Below, piece by piece: positions 51,843-60,838 of a stretch of DNA of 64,000 bases (positions within the stretch are counted from its first letter, which is position 1; the number at the start of each line of letters is the position of its first letter). A program made the translations under genes and the position numbers. The stretch comes from Martinezella tropici (GTDB taxonomy: Bacteria > Pseudomonadota > Alphaproteobacteria > Rhizobiales > Rhizobiaceae). The notes under the pieces are model-generated. The model saw only the letters and a program-made list of their open reading frames with translations, searched no databases and was not told the DNA's origin. The stretch spans positions 124,001-188,000 of the forward strand of contig JUHI01000007.1 of the NCBI GenBank assembly GCA_000799755.1, given 5' to 3'.

Positions 51843-53705
51843 TCAATCGGCATCTGCAGCGATGAACCCGCCGGATTGACGTGCCCAAAGCTCCGAATAG
51901 AGACCGCCACGGGCAATCAGTTCCTCGTGGGTTCCCTCTTCGATGATCTTCCCCATGTCGATGACAACAAGCCGGTCGAGCTTGGCGATGGTCGAGAGGC
52001 GATGCGCGATCGCAAGAACGGTCTTGCCGTTCATCAGCGCATCGAGGTTGGACTGCAGCACGGCCTCGGCCTCCGAATCCAGTGCCGAGGTCGCCTCATC
52101 GAGCACCAGGATCGGCGCATCCTTCAGCATGGCGCGCGCGATCGCGATGCGCTGGCGCTGGCCGCCCGAAAGCTTGACGCCGCGTTCGCCGACATGAGCG
52201 GAGTAGGCCGTGCGCCCCTTCTGATCCTCGAGAGCGGTGATGAAACGATCCGCCTCCGCCCGTCTTGCCGCCTCCACCATCTGCTCGTCGGTGGCGTCAG
52301 GGCGACCGAAGAGAATGTTGTCGCGAATGGAGCGGTTAAGGAGCGCCGTATCCTGCGTCACCATGCCGATCGCGCCGCGCAGCGACTCCTGTCTGACGGC
52401 CGCGATATCCTGGCCATCAACCAGGATACGGCCACCTTCGAGGTCGTAGAAGCGCAACAGCAGATTGACGAGCGTCGTCTTGCCCGCTCCCGAACGGCCG
52501 ACGATGCCGACCTTTTCTCCCGCGCGCACATTGAGCGAGAAATTATCGATGATGCCGCCGCCGCGTCCGTAGTGAAAGGTGACATCGTCAAAACGTATCG
52601 CAGGGCCGATGATCGTCAGATCACTGGCTTCGGACCGGTCGACCAGACCGATTGGTTCCGAGATCATTTCGGCCGAATTCTGGATCGTGCCGAGATTGCG
52701 CATGATGGCGTTGAATTGCGACATCATGCGGCTGAAGAGCATGTTCAGCCGCAGCACCATGCTGAGCGTGAAGGCGACGCCGCCAGTCGAAATCTCGCCT
52801 GAAAGCCAGAGATGCACCGCCAGCGCGCCGATTGCCGTGATCATGACACCGGACAGCAGCGCCAGAGACGAGCGCACGCCGGTCAACAGCCGGGTGAACG
52901 GTATGACCGCCGCCTGGAAGCGGTCGAAGCCATTGCGGATATAATGGTCGTTCTGCTCTTCCCGCCCGAAGAGCTTCAGCGTCTGGATATTGGCATAGGC
53001 GTCGACCATGCGGCCGTTCAGCATCGAGGATGCCTCCGCCGCATTGCGCGCATGCTCGCGTATGCGTGGAACAAAGTGGCGGGCGAGCAGCAAGAAGATG
53101 CCGATCCATACCGCGATCACCAGTGCCAGCCGCCAGTCGAGCCCACCGACGAGCGCAATGGTCGAGGCAGCATAGATGATGATGAACCAGACCACTTGCA
53201 GCAGCGACACGACCAGATCACCCGTCGCCTGGCCCGCAGACCAGACCTTGCTGACAACGCGACCGGAAAAATCATTCTGGAAGAATTCGACCGACTGTCT
53301 CGCCACATGCCGGTAGGCCTGCCAGCGCACGAGATTGAGGAAGCCGGGAACGACGACCTGCTCCTCGACCAGCGCACCGAGGCTGACCACCACGAAGCGT
53401 ACGATAAGCACGACGAAGACCATGCCGAGCAATGCTGCTCCGTGGCCGGCCAGCAGCCCGCTCCACCCCTCGCCCGGCTTCACCTTGTCGAGAATATCGA
53501 CCAGATGGCCGACAAACCAGAAAAGCGCCGCCTCCAGCACGGCAACCGCTCCGCCGAGCACCGCCATCGCCAGGAACGGCCCCTTCGCTTGCCCAACATA
53601 ATACCAGATGAAGGCACCAAGCGACCGTGGCGGCCGTAGGTCGCCGCTGCGATAGTATGGATCAATCCAGGTCTCGAACAGACGGAACACAAAACGGATG
53701 AACAT
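51843..53705 (-). CDS. ABC exporter, fused permease-ATPase (MsbA-like), copy 1
   Basis: A 620-residue half-transporter: transmembrane domain with about six helices (about 30-320) and nucleotide-binding domain (about 365-610) with Walker A GRSGAGKTTL, signature LSGGQRQR, Walker B ILVLDEATSALDSE and AHRLST. Exports a hydrophobic or lipid-like substrate. It is paralogous to the exporter at 54842-56695, with the same domain plan and near-identical NBD motifs; a LysE gene lies between on the opposite strand. Confidence 0.93.
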   Translation of the reverse strand: MFIRFVFRLFETWIDPYYRSGDLRPPRSLGAFIWYYVGQAKGPFLAMAVLGGAVAVLEAALFWFVGHLVDILDKVKPGEGWSGLLAGHGAALLGMVFVVLIVRFVVVSLGALVEEQVVVPGFLNLVRWQAYRHVARQSVEFFQNDFSGRVVSKVWSAGQATGDLVVSLLQVVWFIIIYAASTIALVGGLDWRLALVIAVWIGIFLLLARHFVPRIREHARNAAEASSMLNGRMVDAYANIQTLKLFGREEQNDHYIRNGFDRFQAAVIPFTRLLTGVRSSLALLSGVMITAIGALAVHLWLSGEISTGGVAFTLSMVLRLNMLFSRMMSQFNAIMRNLGTIQNSAEMISEPIGLVDRSEASDLTIIGPAIRFDDVTFHYGRGGGIIDNFSLNVRAGEKVGIVGRSGAGKTTLVNLLLRFYDLEGGRILVDGQDIAAVRQESLRGAIGMVTQDTALLNRSIRDNILFGRPDATDEQMVEAARRAEADRFITALEDQKGRTAYSAHVGERGVKLSGGQRQRIAIARAMLKDAPILVLDEATSALDSEAEAVLQSNLDALMNGKTVLAIAHRLSTIAKLDRLVVIDMGKIIEEGTHEELIARGGLYSELWARQSGGFIAADAD

Positions 53706-54066
53706 CTAAGCGATATAGGGAATTTTAGCAGGACCGGAAAGTAAAGACGGCCCCCGGCAATGGTTACATTTTCGTTAGAATACGGTGCCTTATGATTTGA
53801 GAGACGAACGCGGGCTAACGATCGACCTGCAATTTCATTCAAGACCGGAGAAGACGACGCCGCGATATTGCTCGAAGCCATCACCGAGTGAGATCCATGC
53901 CCGCTATTTCCGCCAAGGCCGACGCGATGCATCCGCTGCATCCGTCGTCAACACACATCAGACCTCAACCTGACCGCCTGGACATCTTGCGCCGAGCGCC
54001 GTCCGAAAGGGGCGTAACGGCTCAAGCCTTGCCGCCAATGTGTCACCTCTCCATGGACGCCAAGGC
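53706..54066. other. 361-bp divergent intergenic region
   Basis: Between the starts of an ABC exporter (minus) and the LysE-type gene (plus). It contains short open readings (53785-53973 and 53888-54070) without ribosome sites or recognisable domains. I see no hairpin or dyad of note. Confidence 0.4.
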
Positions 54067-54678
54067 ATGAGCATGGAGTTCCTGATAACGACCTTCATCA
54101 TCGTCGCATCCCCTGGCACCGGAGCGATCTATACGCTGGCTGCCGGATTATCGGGCGGTGCAAGAGCGAGCATGATTGCCGCATTCGGCTGCACGCTCGG
54201 CATCGTCCCACATTTGCTCGCCGCGACAAGCGGCCTTGCCGCGCTCCTGCACACCAGCGCCGTGGCCTTTCAGGCGCTCAAATGGCTCGGCGTCGCCTAT
54301 CTGCTTTACATGGCCTGGTCGATGTTTCTGGAGCGAGGTGTTCTGCGCGTTCACGGAACTCCGACCGACAAGAGCACGCGACAGGTGATTGGCTCGGCAG
54401 TCCTGATCAACCTGCTCAATCCGAAACTATCGATCTTCTTCTTCGCCTTCCTGCCGCAGTTCGTGACGCCGGATCAGGCAAGCCCGATTGCGCTGATGCT
54501 GAAGCTCAGCCTGATATTCATGGCGCTCACCTTTGTTATTTTCACAGCCTACGGTGTGTTCGCGGCCTACCTGCGCCGCCACATCGTCTCAAATCCGACC
54601 GTTCAGTCATGGATGCGACGAAGCTTCGCAACCGCATTCGGATTGCTCGCGGTGCAGCTCGCTCTGGCGAGCCGTTAG
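54067..54678 (+). CDS. LysE/RhtB-family amino-acid exporter
   Basis: A 203-residue membrane protein with about six helices. SPGTGAIYTLAAGLSGGARAS (the LysE-family N-terminal motif with PG), LGVAYLLYMAW and LINLLNPKLSIFFFAFLPQFV are typical. Exports amino acids or homoserine lactone-type compounds. ATG 54067 or 54073. Confidence 0.9.
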   Translation: MSMEFLITTFIIVASPGTGAIYTLAAGLSGGARASMIAAFGCTLGIVPHLLAATSGLAALLHTSAVAFQALKWLGVAYLLYMAWSMFLERGVLRVHGTPTDKSTRQVIGSAVLINLLNPKLSIFFFAFLPQFVTPDQASPIALMLKLSLIFMALTFVIFTAYGVFAAYLRRHIVSNPTVQSWMRRSFATAFGLLAVQLALASR

Positions 54679-54803
54679 CGAGCATCGTCGCCTTCCACGT
54701 CGTTGTCGCGTTTTGAATTTTGGGAGATGGCCGCCTTGGCGTCTTCCGGATCAGCTCGACCCGTGTTTTGCGAAGACGGCATGGCCGAAGGAGCCTGGAA
54801 ACA

Positions 54804-54833
54804 ACAACTGGGGCGCCTCAGCGCCCCAGTTGT
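54804..54833. terminator. Strong hairpin terminator between LysE gene and second ABC exporter
   Basis: ACAACTGGGGCGC (54804-54816), loop CTCA, GCGCCCCAGTTGT (54821-54833): perfect 13-bp stem. On the minus strand it is followed by TGTTTCC, 8 bp after the ABC exporter stop. Confidence 0.85.
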
Positions 54834-54841
54834 CAGTCGCA

Positions 54842-56695
54842 TTATTGTGCCGCCGTCTCGACTTCCTCGTGATCGGCGAGGAAACCGCCGGACTGGCGGC
54901 TCCAGAGCTCGGCATAGATGCCGCCACCATGGGCCAGTTCCTGATGGGTGCCCATCTCGATGATCCGGCCCTTGTCGAGAACGACGAGGCGGTCCATCTC
55001 GGTCAGCGTCGACAGGCGGTGGGCGATCGCGATCACCGTCTTGCCGTGCATCAGCGCGAAGAGGTTCTCCTGGATCGCCGCTTCCACTTCGGAATCGAGC
55101 GCCGAGGTTGCCTCGTCGAGCACCAAGATCGGCGCGTCCTTCAGGAAGACGCGGGCGATCGCGATACGTTGGCGCTGGCCACCCGACAGCTTGACGCCGC
55201 GCTCGCCAACCTGTGCATCGAGCCCGGTGCGGCCATGCATGTCGACCAGCCCTTCGATAAAGTCCCAGGCATTGGCGCGCTTGGCCGCCTGGATGACCTC
55301 TTCGTCCGTCGCATCCGGACGGCCATAGGCGATGTTGTCGCGGATCGAACGGTGCAATAGTGACGTATCCTGCGTCACCACGCCGATCATCGAGCGAAGG
55401 CTGTCTTGCGTGACGCCGGCGATATCATGGCCGTCGATGGTGATGCGGCCGCTTTCCAGATCGTAGAAGCGCAGCAGCAGGTTCATCAGCGTCGTCTTGC
55501 CGGCGCCGGAGCGGCCGACGAGGCCGACCTTTTCGCCCGCCCGGATATCGAGGGTCAGATCCTCCATGACACCCTTCGCCTTGCCATAGTGAAAGCGAAT
55601 GTGGTCAAAGCGGATCGCCCCCTGCTTGGCGACGATCGGCGCGGCGGCCTGCTTGTCGACGATATCGTGCGGCTTCGACATCATCTCCATGCCGTCATAG
55701 ACGGTGCCGATGTTTTCGAAGAGCGCCGAGACTTCCCACATCACCCACTGCGACATGCCGTTGACGCGCATGGCAAGGCCGATGGCAATGGCAATGGAGC
55801 CGACCGAGATCGAGCCGCTGAGCCAGAACCAGATCGACATGGCCGAAACGATGAACAGCGCCGCGCAGTTGTTGAAATAGACCGAGGCGTGGAACAGCGT
55901 CACCTTGCGCATCTGCTTGTGGACGGTATCGAGGAATTCCTCCATGCCGGCCTTGGCGTATTTTTCCTCGCGGCCCGCATGCGAGAACAGCTTCACCGTG
56001 GCGATATTGGTGTAGCTGTCGACCACGCGGCCCGTCATCGTCGAACGAGCATCGGCCTGCTGCGCCGCAATCTTGCGCAGCACCGGCACGAAATAGGCGA
56101 CGATCGCGACATAGACGCCGAGCCAGACGAGGATCGGAATCATCAACCGCCAGTCGGCCGCCGCGATGACCAGGATCATCGACAGGAAGTACGTGAACAC
56201 GTAGACGAAGACGTCGAGGATCTTCATGACCGTTTCGCGCACGGCAAGCGAGGTCTGCATCACTTTGGTGGCGACGCGGCCGGCAAACTCGTTGGCGAAG
56301 AAGGTCATGCTGTGGCGCAGCAGAAAGCGGTGCATCTGCCAGCGCGCGATCATCGGATAGTTGCCGAGCAGCACCTGATGCATGATGAAGCTGTCGAGGA
56401 TCGCCGCGGCTGGCAAGCCGATCAGCACCATCGCGCCCATCCAGAACAGCTTGTGCCATTCCGTCTGCAGGAAGGTTTCCTTATCCGCGTGTGTCAGCCA
56501 GTCGACGATATCGCCGAGGAACTGGAACAGCGCGACTTCGCCGATCGCGATCGACATGGTGAGGACGCTCATGGCGATCAGCCATGGCAGAGCCGGCCTG
56601 GAATAGTGCCAGCAGAAGGCGAAGAGGCCGCGCGGCGGAGTATCCGGCACCTCGCTCGGGAATGGATTCAGTCGGCGTTCGAACCAGCCAAACAT
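54842..56695 (-). CDS. ABC exporter, fused permease-ATPase (MsbA-like), copy 2
   Basis: A 617-residue half-transporter with six membrane helices (about 30-330) and an intact nucleotide-binding domain (GRSGAGKTTL, LSGGQRQR, ILVLDEATSALDSE, AHRLST). ATG 56695 has GGAG 8 nt upstream. It is preceded, 150 bp upstream on the same strand, by an 18-codon ORF with a strong ribosome site and hairpin, so its expression may be under leader control. Substrate unknown. Confidence 0.93.
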   Translation of the reverse strand: MFGWFERRLNPFPSEVPDTPPRGLFAFCWHYSRPALPWLIAMSVLTMSIAIGEVALFQFLGDIVDWLTHADKETFLQTEWHKLFWMGAMVLIGLPAAAILDSFIMHQVLLGNYPMIARWQMHRFLLRHSMTFFANEFAGRVATKVMQTSLAVRETVMKILDVFVYVFTYFLSMILVIAAADWRLMIPILVWLGVYVAIVAYFVPVLRKIAAQQADARSTMTGRVVDSYTNIATVKLFSHAGREEKYAKAGMEEFLDTVHKQMRKVTLFHASVYFNNCAALFIVSAMSIWFWLSGSISVGSIAIAIGLAMRVNGMSQWVMWEVSALFENIGTVYDGMEMMSKPHDIVDKQAAAPIVAKQGAIRFDHIRFHYGKAKGVMEDLTLDIRAGEKVGLVGRSGAGKTTLMNLLLRFYDLESGRITIDGHDIAGVTQDSLRSMIGVVTQDTSLLHRSIRDNIAYGRPDATDEEVIQAAKRANAWDFIEGLVDMHGRTGLDAQVGERGVKLSGGQRQRIAIARVFLKDAPILVLDEATSALDSEVEAAIQENLFALMHGKTVIAIAHRLSTLTEMDRLVVLDKGRIIEMGTHQELAHGGGIYAELWSRQSGGFLADHEEVETAAQ

Positions 56696-56846
56696 TGAAA
56701 TGCTCCAAAGACTCGACCCTTCGACCACCCACTGCGCCTAAAGGTCGCACGCATATATGGTGGTCGGGCGGTAAAACGACGAGGCCATGTTGGCCGCGCA
56801 ATGACTTAAAGAAGGGGATACTTGCGAATACGCGCCTTGAAGGCGC

Positions 56847-56903
56847 TCAATAGATCCGTGGCTTCACGGCGCAGAGGCGCATCATCACAAACAAGATATC
56901 CAT
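56847..56903 (-). CDS. 18-residue leader peptide ORF upstream of an ABC exporter
   Basis: A strong ribosome site AAGGAGG stands 6 nt before this ATG, better than that of most genes in the window. The peptide reads MDILFVMMRLCAVKPRIY: hydrophobic start, Arg-Leu-Cys-Ala centre and basic Pro-containing end. Immediately after the stop codon lies a palindrome GCGCCTT-C-AAGGCGC (56832-56846), and GCGCC runs inside codons 9-13 could pair with its GGCGC arm. This is the layout of a stalling leader peptide with mutually exclusive hairpins. Exporter copy 2 starts 151 nt downstream. Not recognised as a known family; translation inferred. Confidence 0.5.
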   Translation of the reverse strand: MDILFVMMRLCAVKPRIY

Positions 56904-57088
56904 CTGAGCCTCCTTCTTTCGCAAGTTGTAGAGCGCCCGTCTTTTAGCGCGACTTTTCTTGTTTGAAAAGCGAAATATGCCCGAAAAATGGGCTAAATCC
57001 TTCAATTCTGCTTATGGGAAGCATCACAGAAACGAAGAGCTCGCGAAAAGTCGAAGACAAGTCCGGGCGATTTCGCTAGTTCCAGCGC

Positions 57089-57547
57089 ATGACAAAACTG
57101 CGCATCGCCCTCTACCAGCCCGATATTCCCGGCAACACCGGCACAATCCTGCGGCTCGCCGCCTGCCTTGGCCTCGGCGTCGATATCATCGAGCCGGCCG
57201 GCTTCGACATATCCGACCGCAACCTGAAGCGCGCCGGCATGGATTACCTCGCAGCCGTCACCCTGACCAGGCACGTCAATTGGGAGCGCTTCGAGACATG
57301 GCGGGAGGAAAGCGGACGGCGGCTGGTGCTGGCCTCGACGAAGGCAGCGCAACGCTACACGGATTTTGCCTTCCACGACGACGATATTCTTCTCTTCGGC
57401 CGCGAGAGCGCCGGCGTGCCTGATCATGTGCATGAGAGAGCAGACGGTCGCATCCTGATCCCCATGGTCGAGGGCCAGCGCTCCATCAATGTTGCGATGT
57501 CGGCGGCGATGATTTCAGGCGAAGCTCTGCGACAAACGCAATGGTAG
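57089..57547 (+). CDS. trmL: tRNA (cytidine(34)-2'-O)-methyltransferase TrmL
   Basis: A 152-residue SPOUT enzyme methylating the 2'-OH of the wobble base in tRNA-Leu. Visible are LYQPDIPGNTGTILRLAAC (Asn-Thr-Gly), LFGRESAGVPD and the trefoil-knot ILIPMVEGQRSINVAMSAAM. Length matches the family. The ribosome site is weak. Confidence 0.95.
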   Translation: MTKLRIALYQPDIPGNTGTILRLAACLGLGVDIIEPAGFDISDRNLKRAGMDYLAAVTLTRHVNWERFETWREESGRRLVLASTKAAQRYTDFAFHDDDILLFGRESAGVPDHVHERADGRILIPMVEGQRSINVAMSAAMISGEALRQTQW

Positions 57548-57661
57548 CCGCTGGCGCCCGAGCCTGAATGTCACACCCCAATAGCCGTTGGCACGCCTGA
57601 CAAAGTGTGAGAAGCTTCGCTACGGAATGCTCTAACTCAGGCAACCTTGGCGAGGTGACCC

Positions 57662-58810
57662 ATGTTCCAGACGGCATTCACGCTTTCCCTGACGCAGTTC
57701 GCACGCAGCCTGAGCCTCCCCGAACGGCTGCAGCGCTCACCTGCCCGCAACCTGGCTCTCGAAGGCCTGCGCCAGCGCAACCTTGCGCTCGACGCGCTGT
57801 TCTATGACGTTACCGTGATCACGCCGGAAGAAGCCTTCTACATCAGCGACTCGCTGGCCGCCGAAGGCGCGATCATGATCGTGCCGCCAAGCGGGCTCGG
57901 GGCGCTGACGCTCTGCGAAACCATCGATGAGTTCGTCCTGCGCGGCGGCGCCGACACCCGGGCGCTTGCCGTGGCAGGCATCGGCGGCTCCGCGCTCGGG
58001 GCAGCCGCCTTCGCGCGCAACGTGGCCGATGCGGTCGACGCGCCGGTTGCAGTCGTCGTCTCGGGCTACGGCCTGGCCGATGTCATCACAGAAGCCTTCG
58101 GCGGCTTGTTTTTCTTCGGTCACCTGAAAGGTTTGCGGCCCTTCCTCGAAGGCCTGGATGACCTTGCCGGTCGCCCCAAGGTCGGGGCGCAGGCCGAGGC
58201 AAAGGCTGCCCGCTCCAGCCTCGACACGAGAACGGTGCAGGCGCTCCTTTCCGACCCCCGCCTCTCCTTCCGCCTGCTGACGGGGCACTCCAAGGGCAAT
58301 CTCGTCTTGTCGGCCGCGTTGCACAATCTCTGGAAACGGGATGAAAGCCGGGTCGCCGAACTGGCGCGGCACACGAAGATCGTGACGATCGGCGCGCGCA
58401 TTGCGATGCCGCCGGTATTTACCGATGTCGTCGATGTCATGGGTGAGTGGGACTGGTTCGGCGAAATCAATTCCAGACGGTTCATCCCCGCCGATCGGCG
58501 CGTTGCGCACGCATGGCATCATACGAACACCGACCTTAGCGGCCATCTGCCCGTCACCACGACGTTGATGGAAATCTTTGCCGCATCCCCCATCGCGAAA
58601 GACCCGAGGGTCCGCGAGCGCGACGCTTCAAAACTGGGCGCCGCGGCTGAAGCACCGACAACGGCGGAACGCAAGCCTCCCTCGCCAGGAAGCGGCAACA
58701 CAGCCACGATCGAGAACGTCAAGAAAGCTTTCTCCGCCGGCCCGACGCCGGGCGTCCAGCCACCCTCATCCGGCCCATCGGATGAGGGACAGTCGTCGAA
58801 ACCCCATTGA
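57662..58810 (+). CDS. Serine-hydrolase-like protein with disordered tail
   Basis: A 382-residue soluble protein. GHSKG around residues 212-216 matches the alpha/beta-hydrolase nucleophile elbow GxSxG (Ser214); downstream ITIGARIAMPP and a late His in AWHHTNTDLSGHLPVTT are suited to complete a triad. An Ala/Gly-rich segment GIGGSALGAAAFARNVADAV (about 106-125) may contact lipid. The last ~65 residues are Pro/Ser/Ala-rich and likely disordered. GAGGTGA precedes the ATG. No close family recognised; lipase-like by motif only. Confidence 0.65.
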   Translation: MFQTAFTLSLTQFARSLSLPERLQRSPARNLALEGLRQRNLALDALFYDVTVITPEEAFYISDSLAAEGAIMIVPPSGLGALTLCETIDEFVLRGGADTRALAVAGIGGSALGAAAFARNVADAVDAPVAVVVSGYGLADVITEAFGGLFFFGHLKGLRPFLEGLDDLAGRPKVGAQAEAKAARSSLDTRTVQALLSDPRLSFRLLTGHSKGNLVLSAALHNLWKRDESRVAELARHTKIVTIGARIAMPPVFTDVVDVMGEWDWFGEINSRRFIPADRRVAHAWHHTNTDLSGHLPVTTTLMEIFAASPIAKDPRVRERDASKLGAAAEAPTTAERKPPSPGSGNTATIENVKKAFSAGPTPGVQPPSSGPSDEGQSSKPH

Positions 58811-58901
58811 GCGAGCGCCACACTACAGGCCAGCGCCCCGAGGACACGGAAACGCGCCTCAGCCTGTTCATCGGTCGCGGCAGGTGGCCATGTCGCCCGC
58901 G

Positions 58902-59159
58902 TCAATCCGCCGACGGCAAGCGCCGCATGGTGAATTCGATGCGATCGCCGTCCACCTGACGCCAGCTTTCAACCTCGGTCCAATAGGCAGCTTTCGGGAA
59001 TTCATCGAACCATTCGCGCGCCTTTTCACGCGCTTCGGGGCGGCTCAGACAAAAGGTCTCGCGAACGAATTCGCTCTTCCCACCGGCCGGATGTTCCTGC
59101 CGGTAACGGAATATTCTGTTTCTCAACCCATCCAGGGGCGGCGGTCCGGGTATCTTCAT
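58902..59159 (-). CDS. Small conserved hypothetical protein
   Basis: An 85-residue soluble basic protein starting MKIPGPPPLDGLRNRIFRYRQ, with SEFVRETFCLSRPEAREKAREWFDEFP, probably a helical segment, and a strand-like end DGDRIEFTMRRLP. AAAGGCGAGG near the start suggests translation. I do not recognise a family. Convergent with the serine-hydrolase-like gene and divergent from hemF. Confidence 0.6.
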   Translation of the reverse strand: MKIPGPPPLDGLRNRIFRYRQEHPAGGKSEFVRETFCLSRPEAREKAREWFDEFPKAAYWTEVESWRQVDGDRIEFTMRRLPSAD

Positions 59160-59333
59160 GATAAAACCTCGCCTTTGAGAGAGGGAACATAATACCGCAT
59201 TGTGAAATTTGCGAGTCGATTCTCCTGCGACGCTGCTGCACTGGCTGCGCCGCAATCTTGCTGATATTCCAAATCACGATACATAGAGAGCGAATCGCGG
59301 GCCGCCGGTTGCTCGCGCCGTCGGAGAGCATGA

Positions 59334-60245
59334 ATGGAACGACCCAATCTTCCCAAGGGATTACCCGAGGATATTGAAGAAAAGAAAGAGGCAGCGCGAC
59401 ACTGGTTCGAAGGCCTGCGCGACACAATCTGCGCGGAATTCGAGCAGCTGGAGAACGAGCTGACTGGCCCCCTTTCCGACCAGGAACCGGGCCGCTTCGT
59501 CGCCAAGGACTGGCAGAGAGACAAGGGCCAGGGCGGCGGTGGCCGCATGTCGATGATGGAAGGCCGCGTCTTCGAGAAGGTCGGCGTCCACACATCGACG
59601 GTCTATGGCGAATTCTCTCCTGACTTCCGCAGCCAGATTCCAGGCGCCGAAGAAGATCCGCGCTTTTGGGCTTCGGGGATTTCGCTGATCGCCCACCCCG
59701 TCAATCCCAACGTGCCGACCGTGCACATGAACACCCGCATGGTGGTGACGACAAGCCAATGGTTCGGCGGCGGCGCCGACCTCACGCCGATGCTCGACCG
59801 GCGCCGCACCCAGGAAGATCCCGACAGCGCCCTCTTCCATCGCGCCATGCAGATCGTCTGCGATCGCCATGCCGTCGCCGACTACCAGCGCTACAAGAGC
59901 TGGTGCGACGAATATTTCTTCCTGAAGCACCGCAACGAGGCGCGGGGCATCGGCGGCATCTTCTTCGATTGGCTGCATTCGACGGAGGATGCCGGCGGCT
60001 GGAATGCCGACTTCGCCTTCACCCGCGATGTCGGCCGCGCCTTCGCGATGGTCTATCCGCGCATCGTCCGCTCCAATTTCAACGAGACATGGACGGAAGA
60101 GGATCGAGACGAACAATTAATTCGTCGCGGGCGCTATGTGGAGTTCAATTTGCTGTACGATAGGGGTACAATATTTGGGCTGAAGACAGGCGGCAATGTC
60201 GAGTCGATCCTATCGTCTCTGCCACCTGTGGTGCGTTGGCCCTGA
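59334..60245 (+). CDS. hemF: Oxygen-dependent coproporphyrinogen III oxidase
   Basis: A 303-residue enzyme converting coproporphyrinogen III to protoporphyrinogen IX in heme synthesis, using O2. Conserved segments: GGGRMSMMEGRVFEKVGVH, NPNVPTVHMNTRMVVT, WFGGGADLTPML, RGIGGIFFDWL and the C-terminal EFNLLYDRGTIFGLKTGG. GGAG is 7 nt before ATG 59334. Monocistronic. Heme supply fits the nearby bc1 operon but no shared control is visible. Confidence 0.96.
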   Translation: MERPNLPKGLPEDIEEKKEAARHWFEGLRDTICAEFEQLENELTGPLSDQEPGRFVAKDWQRDKGQGGGGRMSMMEGRVFEKVGVHTSTVYGEFSPDFRSQIPGAEEDPRFWASGISLIAHPVNPNVPTVHMNTRMVVTTSQWFGGGADLTPMLDRRRTQEDPDSALFHRAMQIVCDRHAVADYQRYKSWCDEYFFLKHRNEARGIGGIFFDWLHSTEDAGGWNADFAFTRDVGRAFAMVYPRIVRSNFNETWTEEDRDEQLIRRGRYVEFNLLYDRGTIFGLKTGGNVESILSSLPPVVRWP

Positions 60246-60428
60246 TATATCGCGCGGGTGGCCGCGGTCTTCCCCTAGCCGCCCGCGAAATACGCAAGCG
60301 CAGCGAAAGAATCTGACAGATCGCGATGCGCTTCAAGCGTTCAACATTAAATGATCGGACAACGCCCTGAAATCGGCAGGAGGAGTGCCTAAGTGACCTA
60401 ATGCTCGTTCCAATCGGAGGAGGTTGTA

Positions 60429-60707
60429 ATGGCAGCAGAGAAACAAGTCACGGAAGCTTCGAAAGAACAGAAACTTTCGCGCACAGTCGATAGTCCAGAG
60501 TTCATCATCCGACTGGCCGAGGATATGCGGACCCGTAGCGGGTCCGACCTACCCCTTTCCTGTTTCGTAGAACAGGTGAGGATGCAATTGGCAGGCAAAT
60601 CTCCGAGCGATATCGCGAGCTTCGCGGCCGATCGCTCGGCCAGGCAAGCGCCCATTACCCGATATCAGTCGTCGGACTGCTTCAAGTCCTGGGCGATGCC
60701 GGATTGA
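60429..60707 (+). CDS. Small hypothetical protein
   Basis: A 92-residue soluble protein with a very strong ribosome site (GGAGGAGG 7 nt before the ATG). The middle part FIIRLAEDMRTRSGSDLPLSCFVEQVRMQL is probably helical. No family recognised. Followed by a hairpin CCGGCAAGC (60725-60733)/GCTTGCCGG (60739-60747), likely its terminator. Confidence 0.6.
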   Translation: MAAEKQVTEASKEQKLSRTVDSPEFIIRLAEDMRTRSGSDLPLSCFVEQVRMQLAGKSPSDIASFAADRSARQAPITRYQSSDCFKSWAMPD

Positions 60708-60724
60708 TGTCCGGAAAACCGCCG

Positions 60725-60747
60725 CCGGCAAGCAAGAGGCTTGCCGG
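60725..60747 (+). terminator. Probable terminator hairpin
   Basis: CCGGCAAGC, 5-nt loop, GCTTGCCGG; perfect 9-bp stem, extended by GCCG/CGGC, followed by AGAAACCTTTTCCC. 17 bp after the small hypothetical gene. Confidence 0.6.
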
Positions 60748-60782
60748 ACGGCAGAAACCTTTTCCCGTCCGTTGCGTTTAGG

Positions 60783-60805
60783 CCTTCATGCCCTTCGCAT
60801 GAAGG
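60783..60805 (+). promoter_or_regulatory. Hairpin in the leader of the DUF1059 gene
   Basis: CCTTCATGC (60783-60791), loop CCTTC, GCATGAAGG (60797-60805): a perfect 9-bp stem 35 bp before the DUF1059 start. It may be a second terminator of the upstream gene or part of a structured leader. Confidence 0.4.
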
Positions 60806-60838
60806 GGCGGGAAACTATGAAAGGAAGAGGAGGAAGAT

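Noticed and set aside
53785..54070. Possible decayed gene between ABC exporter and LysE gene
   Set aside because: Short frames in two phases show no recognisable protein remnant; cannot support a pseudogene call.
59219..59290. FNR-like half-sites upstream of hemF
   Set aside because: A TGAT...ATCA arrangement is present but does not match TTGAT-N4-ATCAA closely enough to claim oxygen control.
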